Source: Pseudomonas sp. (GTDB lineage: Bacteria; Pseudomonadota; Gammaproteobacteria; Pseudomonadales; Pseudomonadaceae). Taken from it: a stretch of DNA of 12,480 nt. The position numbers were made by a program, and so were the translations under genes. The notes under the pieces were generated by a model, which was not told the DNA's origin, ran no database searches, and saw only the letters and a list, made by a program, of their open reading frames with translations. The stretch spans positions 1 through 12,480 of the forward strand of contig JAURXE010000718.1 of assembly GCA_030654635.1 (NCBI GenBank), in the 5' to 3' direction. Below are positions 6,418-12,480 of this stretch, one piece after another. Within the stretch, counting starts at the first letter, position 1; every line of letters starts with the position of its first letter.

Positions 6418-6576
6418 CCCGAAGCGCCCTTGGCTTGTGTGCAGTTGGGGCCTTTGCGCGGTTTGGCCTGCGCCAAGTGAGCGTGGCAGGTGGCGCCGTG
6501 TTGCTCAGACGCACCTTGGGCTATGGCGTTGTGCGCCACTGGCAGTGGATGGCTATGATACTGTCGCGAAGGTCCA

Positions 6577-6617
6577 TTAATTCTGCTGGTTACGGGCGGT
6601 ATAAACAAAGTCTTTGT
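6577..6617 (+). promoter_or_regulatory. Candidate promoter and operator for the GGDEF/EAL gene
   Basis: TATAAA (6600-6605, five of six) has TTAATT 17 bp upstream (6577-6582, a poor -35). Overlapping its last base is ACAAAG-T-CTTTGT (6605-6617), a perfect 13-bp inverted repeat covering the expected start point near 6612. A repressor bound there would block initiation. The alternative -10 TATGAT at 6554-6559 has no good -35. The repeat is certain; the promoter role is inference. Confidence 0.35.
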
Positions 6618-6747
6618 GGCTAGATTTTCAGGCCATTGCATGACCCCTTTGCTTTGACCGTTGTGGCGCCTTGGGTCTCGTTAAGTCGCGGGTCGCACGA
6701 CTCGCCGGGCCCTTGTGTTTGGCTGTCTTTAGGAGAATCCAGTACGC

Positions 6748-9700
6748 ATGAAAATGACGGCCCGTGGGCGTTTTATTTTATTTATCAGTGCCGGCTACCT
6801 GCTTATTGCGCTCGCCTGGATCTTCCTTTCCGATCAATTGCTGGCGGTCTTTACTGACCAACAGTCGGTCGTTTGGCTATCGACGGCCAAGGGCGTATTT
6901 TTCGTTATCACTACAACCTTACTGTTGTTTTTTGCGCTGCGCGCCGTGCCGCCGCTCAATCCCGCAGGTAAGGAGACCCTGTTGGACGCCCTAGCGATTG
7001 GGGTGACTCCAGGGCGATTGCCGCGTTGGCTGATTTACCTGTTCGCCGTGCTAGTAACGCTGGCCATGCTGGTCTTGCGTCAACAAATTGCGCTTGGCTT
7101 CGGTGCGCACCTGCTGTTGATTCTTTTTATGCTGCCCATCACGCTCAGCGCGTTGCTCGGTGGTTTCGGCCCAGGATTGCTGTCAACGCTGATTGCGGCT
7201 TTCGGCTTGGATTATCTGGCGGTTGCGCCGCTCTCCAGTTTTCGCATAGAGAACAGTCGTGACGCACTGCTCCTGGCCTTCCTGATAATCACGGGTGTGG
7301 CGGTCAGTTTGCTCACCGAGTTGCTGCGACATTCCCTGGTCAAGCAGGAGTTCAATCGCCGTTTGCTGAGTGCGGTTGTTTCTGGCACCTCGGATGCGGT
7401 TTTCGTCAAGGATACTCAAGGCCGTTATTTGCTTATTAATGAGGCGGCGGCGAAGTTTGCTGGGCGCTCGGCCAGTGACATAGTGGGTCAGGATGACAGC
7501 TTTTTATTCCCCGCCGCGATTGCCCAGGAAGTGATGGCGAGGGATCAAGCGATCATGGCCAGCGGCCAGACCCAGGCAGTTGAAGAGCAAGTCCGCACCT
7601 TCGATGGCCAGGAGCGGGTGTTTCTGGCCATTAAGGGGCCGGTGTTTGATGGGCAGGGCCGAGTTAATGGTCTGTTTGGAATTTCCCGCGATATCACCCA
7701 GCGCAAACAGGCCGATATTGCCCTGCGCGCCAGTGAGGCCGCGCTGCAAGAGGCGCAGCACCTGAATGCGGTAGGCAACTGGGAGTGGAATATACAAACG
7801 GATGAGCTGCACTGGTCAGACGAAATCTACCGCATCTATGACCGCGACATCAGTTTGCCGCCGGCCGCTTACCCGGCAGTGCAGCAGTACTTTACTGCGT
7901 CAAGCTGGCAGCAACTAGCCGCGGCGGTGCAGCACGCCATAGACACTGGGCAGGGCTATGAATGCGATGCCGAGGTGCTGCGCGCCGATGGCAGCCGCCG
8001 CTGGATTACGGCTCGCGGTCAGTCAGTGGTGGATGCCACAGGCCAGGTGCTGAAGTTGTACGGCACAGTCCAAGACATCACCGAGCGAAAGCTGATTAGT
8101 TTAAAACTGCAGGTTAGCGAGGAGCGCCTGCAGATGGCTGTCGAGGCCACCACTGATGGCCTGTGGGATTGGGATCTGCCCAGTGGCTGGATATACCGCT
8201 CGGCGCAATATTACCAAGTGACCGGTTACTCGGCCGCTGAAGATACCCATGATTTTGAGTTTTTTAAACGCATGCTGCATTGCGACGACCTGTCGATGGC
8301 GCTGAGCCAGATTGACGCGCATCGCCAAGGCAAGACGGCCGGCTTGGAGTTCGATTGCCGTATTGTCACGCGCTCCGGCGAGATCAGGTGGATGTGTGTG
8401 AAGGGGCGCGTGGTGCTGCGCAATGAGGCTGGTGAGCCGCTCAGAATGGTCGGCACCTTGGCCGATATTTCCCAGCGCAAGTCCTTCGAGCTGGCCCAGG
8501 TAGAAGTCGCTACGGTGTTTGAAAACAGTTACGAAGGCATCATGGTGACCAATGCGGCCCGCTGCATCACCAAGATCAACCCGGCATTTACCCGTATCAC
8601 CGGCTACTGCGAAGCCGAGATCCTTGGTCAAACGCCTAAGTTGCTGTCTTCGGGGCGGCATGGTCCGCAGTTCTATGAGCAAATGTGGGATTCCCTAACC
8701 CAGCATGATTTCTGGCGAGGCGAAATCTGGAATCGGCGCAAGAGCGGTGAAATCTTTGCCGAGTTGCTATCCATCTCTGTGGTGCGCGACGCGACGGGCG
8801 TCATTCAGCGTTATATCAGCGTATTCGCCGATATCAGCCAGCTCAAGGCTCACGAACTCGAACTCGACCGCATCGCCCACTACGACCCATTAACCGGCTC
8901 ACCCAATCGGCGCTTGCTGGCCGATCGTTTGGCCCAGTCAATTATTCGCTCGACCCGCAGTGGCAAGTCGCTGGCGGTGTGTTTTCTGGATCTGGACGGT
9001 TTCAAAGCCATTAACGATCAATACGGCCACGCTACGGGCGATCAGCTTTTGATTGGCGTGACGGAAAACCTCAAGCATGTGTTGCGCGCCGAAGACACTC
9101 AGGCCCGCCTTGGTGGCGATGAGTTTGTCTTGTTGCTGTCCGATATCAACTCTCCCGAGGAGTGTGCGCTGATCCTCGAGCGGGTGCTCAGTGCCATCAG
9201 CTCACCCATTCAGGTTGAGGATGGGTTGCTGAGTGTTTCTGCCAGCATCGGGGTGAGCCTGTATCCGGATGACAATGCCGATGCCGATACCTTGCTGCGC
9301 CACGCCGATCAGGCGATGTACCTGGCCAAGGAGTCCGGTAAAAATCGCTATCACCTGTTCGACCCAGAGAGCGACCGCAAGGCGCAGACCCACCGTAAAT
9401 ACTTGGACCTGCTGGGCAGCGCGCTGGCAAACGCCGAGTTTGTTCTGTACTACCAACCCAAGGTTGATTTGATCAATGGCGAAATTATCGGTGTGGAGGC
9501 GTTAATTCGCTGGCAAAACCCTGAAAAAGGCTTGCTGGCGCCGGCGGAATTTCTCCCCCACATCAATGGCAGCCACCTTGAAAAAACCTTTGGTGAGTGG
9601 GTTATCAATGCCGCCGTGGCCCAGGCGGCGAGTTGGTATGAAAGTGGCCTGAACATCGTCGTCAGCGCCAATGTTAGTGCCAGTCATTTATTGCAGCCGG

Positions 9701-10245
9701 ATTTCTATGCGGACTTGCGCAAGGCATTGGCCCGCTACCCGGCTTTCCCAGCCTCGCACTTCGAGTTGGAGGTGCTGGAAACTGCGGCAATTGCCGATAT
9801 CGAGCAGGCGGTAGTGATACTGCAGCAATGCCGTGAACTGGGCGTGCACTTTGCCTTGGATGACTTTGGCACCGGTTATTCATCGCTGACCTACCTGCGC
9901 CGGTTGCCGGTCGATACCTTGAAAATCGATCAGAGTTTTGTCCGCGATATGCTCAATGACTCGGACGATCTGGGTATTGTGGAAGGTGTAATCCGCTTGG
10001 CCGGCGCCTTCAACCGGCAGGTTATTGCCGAAGGGGTCGAGACGCTGGCCCATGGTGCGGTGTTGCTGCGCCTGGGCTGCCGGCTCGCGCAGGGCTATGG
10101 CATTGCCCGGCCAATGCCGGCGGATCAATTTATCGACTGGTCGCTGCGCTGGAAAGCCCAGGGTGCTTGGCTCAGTATCCAAGAAGAGGCCTTTGCCGCG
10201 CAGGCGCAAGTCCAAGAGGCTACGTTGCCCATCCGCAGTCATTAA
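6748..10245 (+). CDS. Membrane PAS-GGDEF-EAL sensor protein (c-di-GMP cyclase/phosphodiesterase)
   Basis: This 1165-residue protein should make and/or degrade cyclic di-GMP in response to a signal. The N-terminus has six likely membrane helices (about 9-27, 48-66, 93-110, 119-138, 141-160, 173-193); the last four resemble the KdpD-like DUF4118 module. Four PAS domains follow, at roughly 205-320, 338-447, 451-577 and 583-700. The first three end in DITQRK, DITERK and DISQRK linkers and the fourth in DISQLK. The GGDEF domain starts at HYDPLTG; its active site is intact (GGDEF 789-793), as is the inhibitory I-site RAED (780-783). The EAL domain has E917-A-L, NVSA, DDFGTG from 1038, KIDQSF and EGVET, the residues needed for catalysis. 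Both activities are therefore plausible, and which one dominates cannot be read from sequence. AGGAG at 6731-6735 lies 12 nt before the ATG. Confidence 0.93.
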   Translation: MKMTARGRFILFISAGYLLIALAWIFLSDQLLAVFTDQQSVVWLSTAKGVFFVITTTLLLFFALRAVPPLNPAGKETLLDALAIGVTPGRLPRWLIYLFAVLVTLAMLVLRQQIALGFGAHLLLILFMLPITLSALLGGFGPGLLSTLIAAFGLDYLAVAPLSSFRIENSRDALLLAFLIITGVAVSLLTELLRHSLVKQEFNRRLLSAVVSGTSDAVFVKDTQGRYLLINEAAAKFAGRSASDIVGQDDSFLFPAAIAQEVMARDQAIMASGQTQAVEEQVRTFDGQERVFLAIKGPVFDGQGRVNGLFGISRDITQRKQADIALRASEAALQEAQHLNAVGNWEWNIQTDELHWSDEIYRIYDRDISLPPAAYPAVQQYFTASSWQQLAAAVQHAIDTGQGYECDAEVLRADGSRRWITARGQSVVDATGQVLKLYGTVQDITERKLISLKLQVSEERLQMAVEATTDGLWDWDLPSGWIYRSAQYYQVTGYSAAEDTHDFEFFKRMLHCDDLSMALSQIDAHRQGKTAGLEFDCRIVTRSGEIRWMCVKGRVVLRNEAGEPLRMVGTLADISQRKSFELAQVEVATVFENSYEGIMVTNAARCITKINPAFTRITGYCEAEILGQTPKLLSSGRHGPQFYEQMWDSLTQHDFWRGEIWNRRKSGEIFAELLSISVVRDATGVIQRYISVFADISQLKAHELELDRIAHYDPLTGSPNRRLLADRLAQSIIRSTRSGKSLAVCFLDLDGFKAINDQYGHATGDQLLIGVTENLKHVLRAEDTQARLGGDEFVLLLSDINSPEECALILERVLSAISSPIQVEDGLLSVSASIGVSLYPDDNADADTLLRHADQAMYLAKESGKNRYHLFDPESDRKAQTHRKYLDLLGSALANAEFVLYYQPKVDLINGEIIGVEALIRWQNPEKGLLAPAEFLPHINGSHLEKTFGEWVINAAVAQAASWYESGLNIVVSANVSASHLLQPDFYADLRKALARYPAFPASHFELEVLETAAIADIEQAVVILQQCRELGVHFALDDFGTGYSSLTYLRRLPVDTLKIDQSFVRDMLNDSDDLGIVEGVIRLAGAFNRQVIAEGVETLAHGAVLLRLGCRLAQGYGIARPMPADQFIDWSLRWKAQGAWLSIQEEAFAAQAQVQEATLPIRSH

Positions 10246-10380
10246 TTTCGCCAATCTGCAGCGTGTTAGCTGTGCGGGCTCTCGCCGCTGCGTTTTGGGC
10301 TGTAGCGGTTTAGTCGTGCTGGTCAGGGGGCGCGCAGAGACACGGGCAGGCCGGCGGCTAAGCTGTTAAAGTGCCGCGGC

Positions 10381-10431
10381 TTATTTTATGAATTTAAGTT
10401 TTATTTATTTAAGAAAGATGAGGATTTTTTC
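10381..10431 (+). promoter_or_regulatory. AT-rich leader and ribosome site of yggL
   Basis: A GC-rich stretch ending in the palindrome GCCGCGGC (10373-10380) changes abruptly to nearly pure A/T until 10417. GAGGA (10420-10424) is a strong Shine-Dalgarno 7 nt before the ATG. Several weak -10-like hexamers (TATTTT, TATGAA) are present, but none has a good -35, so I do not fix a promoter. The unstructured AT-rich leader should favour efficient translation. Confidence 0.4.
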
Positions 10432-10773
10432 ATGGCTACTAACCGTTCCCGTCGTCTGCGTAAAAAACTCTGCGTTGCCGAGTTCCAGGAGCTTGGTTTT
10501 GAGCTGACCCTGAATTTTCAGGAAAACCTGGCTGAAGAGTCGATCGATGACTTCTTGGAAGCCTTCGTTGCAGACGCTATCACTGCCAACGGCATGGGTT
10601 ATGTCGGCGGTGATGACTATGGCTTCGTATGCTTGGGCAAACGTGGCTCGGTCAGCGCCGAGCAGCGCGCTCTGGTTGAGGCCTGGTTGCAAGGCCGCAG
10701 CGAACTGACAGCTTTCACTGTTAGCCCGTTGCTGGATGTGTGGTATCCAGAAAACGATATCGCCCAGGCTTGA
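10432..10773 (+). CDS. yggL: YggL family 50S ribosome-binding protein (DUF469)
   Basis: YggL-type proteins are small cytosolic proteins; the E. coli member is reported to bind the 50S subunit, with no enzymatic role known. The 113-residue product matches the family in length (108 in E. coli) and layout. It has a basic start (NRSRRLRKKLCVAEFQELGF), an acidic middle (NLAEESIDDFLEAFVADAI), the glycine-rich turn NGMGYVGGDDYGFV, and the end SPLLDVWYP. Translation should be efficient given the strong ribosome site. The gene sits between the GGDEF/EAL gene and the convergent HD-GYP gene and is followed by its own hairpin. From memory, a yggL gene also lies next to dacB in P. aeruginosa, so the large c-di-GMP gene may be an insertion between the two. 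Confidence 0.88.
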   Translation: MATNRSRRLRKKLCVAEFQELGFELTLNFQENLAEESIDDFLEAFVADAITANGMGYVGGDDYGFVCLGKRGSVSAEQRALVEAWLQGRSELTAFTVSPLLDVWYPENDIAQA

Positions 10774-10780
10774 TCCTGGT

Positions 10781-10810
10781 GTTCAGGGCTGGCGCTAGCC
10801 GGCCCTGAAC
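10781..10810 (+). terminator. Terminator-like hairpin after yggL
   Basis: GTTCAGGGC (10781-10789) pairs perfectly with GCCCTGAAC (10802-10810). An inner GGC-GCTA-GCC stem brings the total to about 13 bp with a 4-nt loop. It starts 8 nt after the yggL stop. The T-tract is weak and displaced (CGCTGTTTAT). The minus strand has none, so it may stop yggL transcription imperfectly, or act in both directions as a barrier between convergent genes. Confidence 0.6.
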
Positions 10811-10850
10811 CGCTGTTTATCCGGTTGCATTCCCCGCGTTACCCCCCCGT

Positions 10851-12480
10851 TTATCCCCGCGCCTCATCAGCCGCCAGTTCGGCCAGTAAGTTGTTTTCGT
10901 CGACCGCATCTATTTGTTCTGGCTTCAGAAAGCGTTGCGCGTACTGGCGATACACCCCACTGCGCACAAATAATTCAAACAGCTGGGTATCCACGTGGCC
11001 GCCTTTGCACATGCCGAGCATGATGTTCAGCGACTCGGACAGGGTCTTGCCTTTTTTGTAGGGGCGGTCCACCGCCGTTAGCGCTTCAAAAATATCGGCA
11101 ATCGCCATCATGCGAGCCGGCAGGCTCATGTCTTCACGTTTCAGGCGTTTCGGGTAACCAGTGCCATTCATCTTTTCATGGTGGCCACCGGCGATTTCCG
11201 CGACGTTTTTCAGGTGCGGCGGGAAGGGCAGGTGGTTGAGCATGCGGATGGTTTGCACAATGTGATCGTTGATGATGAAACGATCCTCAGCGGTCAGCGT
11301 GCCGCGGGCGATGCTCAGGTTGTACAGTTCACCGCGATTGAACTTGTAGTGCGGCACTTCGAGCTTGAAGCCCCAGGGATTGTCGGCGGGCATTTGCTCG
11401 CTGGCCGTGCGTTCGATCAAATGCTCGGGGCGGTCGGCCAGCAGTGGTTCGTCCACCGGCAAGCTGGGCGCAGGGTCGCGCGCTTGGCGCTGCGCCTCTT
11501 CCCACGACACGCCGAGCCGGTCGTCGAGGGTGCGCCGCCAGGTGCGCTGGGCGATTTGCTGAAGGCGCGCCAGATCGGCGTCGGCCATGGCCTCACCGCC
11601 CAGATTGCAACGGGCGATAAAGGCGAACTCTTCATCCAGCGCGCTTAACCGCTGGTCACGTTGCAAGGCTTGCTGGCTGGCGTCGGCGTCGGCGCCTTCG
11701 CAGCGAGCCTGCCAGTAGTCGATCCAGGCGTCGCGTTTAAGCACTTCGAAGCGGGTACGGATCTCATGGATGCGGTCGTACAGGGTTTCCAGTTTGGTGG
11801 CTTTATCCACCACGTATTCGGGCGTGGTGATCTTGCCGCAATCGTGCAGCCAGGCGGCGATGTGCAGTTCATCCCATTGTTCATCGTTGGGTTGGTAGCT
11901 GGCAAAAGCCGGCTCCGGGCTATCGGCAGCGGCGCGGGCGAGCATCAGCGTTAATTCCGGCACCCGCTGGCAGTGGCCGCCGGTGTAGGGGCTTTTTGCG
12001 TCGATGGCGCCGGCCAACAGTTGGATAAAAGCTTCCAGCAGCTGCTTTTGTTGCTCAAGTAAACGCTGACTGTCGATGCACAAGGCCGCCACCCCAGACA
12101 CCGCCTCGATCAAGGCAATACGCTCGGGACGTAGCAAGGTTGGGTCATGCTCTTCCGTGTTGTCGCGGTGCAGTAATTGCAGCACGCCGAGGGTCACGCC
12201 TTGGCGGTTATGCAGGCCGCAGCTGACCAGATTAATCATTGGGCTGTCGAGGCTGCGCAGCAGACTTTGCAACGGCCCGGCCTGATCAAAGCCCAGGGCG
12301 ACTACGGCGCTGGCGCCACCACGGGCCGGGCCGCTGAGCCAGTCGGGCAGGCTGGGATCGTTGCTGTGGTAACTGCTGAGCGGGTGCTCGTTGAGGTCTT
12401 GTTGGACACCATCGAGGATCAGTGCTTGGGGGATCAGTTGACCGCTCTCCGGCTCGATTAAATACAGGAGGCCACCGCTG
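10851..12480 (-). CDS. GAF / HD-GYP domain phosphodiesterase (5' end outside the window)
   Basis: The product is a probable c-di-GMP phosphodiesterase of the HD-GYP class, which hydrolyses c-di-GMP to pGpG or GMP at a metal centre. The frame is open to the right edge, so about 542 C-terminal residues are seen; a TTG at 12272 is internal, not a start. The visible N-terminus (GGLLYLIEPESGQLIPQALI, then LGVLQLLHRDN) looks like a GAF sensory domain. A helix leads to KSPYTGGHCQRV, then HDCGK (11846-11832). HHEKMNGTGYP (11183-11151) and ADIFEALTAVDRPYKKGK follow, so the metal ligands and GYP signature are present. The gap from HD to HHE is 221 residues, against roughly 65-70 usually, so there is an insertion of about 150 residues. 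The gene is convergent with yggL. Confidence 0.9.
   Translation of the reverse strand, partial: SGGLLYLIEPESGQLIPQALILDGVQQDLNEHPLSSYHSNDPSLPDWLSGPARGGASAVVALGFDQAGPLQSLLRSLDSPMINLVSCGLHNRQGVTLGVLQLLHRDNTEEHDPTLLRPERIALIEAVSGVAALCIDSQRLLEQQKQLLEAFIQLLAGAIDAKSPYTGGHCQRVPELTLMLARAAADSPEPAFASYQPNDEQWDELHIAAWLHDCGKITTPEYVVDKATKLETLYDRIHEIRTRFEVLKRDAWIDYWQARCEGADADASQQALQRDQRLSALDEEFAFIARCNLGGEAMADADLARLQQIAQRTWRRTLDDRLGVSWEEAQRQARDPAPSLPVDEPLLADRPEHLIERTASEQMPADNPWGFKLEVPHYKFNRGELYNLSIARGTLTAEDRFIINDHIVQTIRMLNHLPFPPHLKNVAEIAGGHHEKMNGTGYPKRLKREDMSLPARMMAIADIFEALTAVDRPYKKGKTLSESLNIMLGMCKGGHVDTQLFELFVRSGVYRQYAQRFLKPEQIDAVDENNLLAELAADEARG

Larger units (their letters stand above)
6361..6747. other. 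Divergent dacB / GGDEF-EAL intergenic region (387 bp)
   Basis: I see no credible gene here. Short open frames on both strands lack ribosome sites or start at TTG. The left part holds a dacB -10 candidate inside a small palindrome (6409-6419). The middle (6430-6540) is GC-rich with no clear signal. The right part has two candidate -10 hexamers for the GGDEF/EAL gene, TATGAT (6554-6559) and TATAAA (6600-6605), and the palindrome ACAAAG-T-CTTTGT (6605-6617). A further AGTCG/CGACT dyad lies at 6684-6702. Confidence 0.5.

Noticed and set aside
6491..6506. Possible sigma-54 promoter (TGGCGCCGTGTTGC)
   Set aside because: The GG and GC pairs are one base too close together, and sigma-54 tolerates little change in this spacing.
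6384..6623. Small plus-strand frame of 79 codons in the dacB/GGDEF-EAL gap
   Set aside because: It starts at TTG without a ribosome site, overlaps the dacB promoter region and has no recognisable sequence.
10842..10848. Run of seven Cs as a phase-variation tract
   Set aside because: It lies just outside the stop of the HD-GYP gene, between two genes, so slippage would not change either protein.

Overview
The window looks like an ordinary chromosomal stretch of a Pseudomonas-type gammaproteobacterium with a fairly high GC content. The evidence is the gene order pyrD - rmf - rlmL - dacB - yggL, the 71-residue long form of RMF, a DUF2835 protein just upstream of pyrD, and a repeat ending in the TCCGCCCTACG signature common between Pseudomonas genes. 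The assignment rests on recognising proteins and gene order by eye; no database search was run.

Layout. Positions 1-262 (minus) hold the 5' part of an unrecognised gene that runs off the left edge. Divergent from it is a small DUF2835 gene (393-617), then pyrD (703-1731), the quinone-dependent dihydroorotate dehydrogenase of pyrimidine synthesis. rmf (1823-2038, minus) encodes ribosome modulation factor. It has its own terminator, a candidate promoter bracketed by two inverted repeats, and a leader of about 130 nt with hairpins. rlmL/rlmKL (2463-4706) is a two-headed 23S rRNA methyltransferase. It converges on dacB (4864-6360, minus), a periplasmic PBP4-type carboxypeptidase/endopeptidase. 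The space between them is packed with an inverted repeat, a REP-like element and a terminator hairpin whose left arm lies outside dacB and whose loop and right arm fall in the dacB stop and last codons.

The right half concerns cyclic di-GMP. Divergent from dacB is a 1165-residue membrane protein with six predicted membrane segments, four PAS domains, and GGDEF and EAL domains whose key motifs are intact. Next is yggL, a small 50S-binding protein gene (10432-10773). A convergent GAF/HD-GYP phosphodiesterase gene (10851-12480, minus, 5' end missing) follows, with an unusually long insertion between its HD and GYP motifs.

The left and middle genes are nucleotide, ribosome and cell-wall housekeeping. 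The ribosome-associated genes (rmf, rlmL, yggL) and the c-di-GMP enzymes may simply be neighbours. I see no CRISPR array, tRNA, rRNA, transposase, phage gene, defence island or clear new multi-gene system. The most interesting items are the control region of rmf, the crowded rlmL/dacB junction and the inserted HD-GYP domain.
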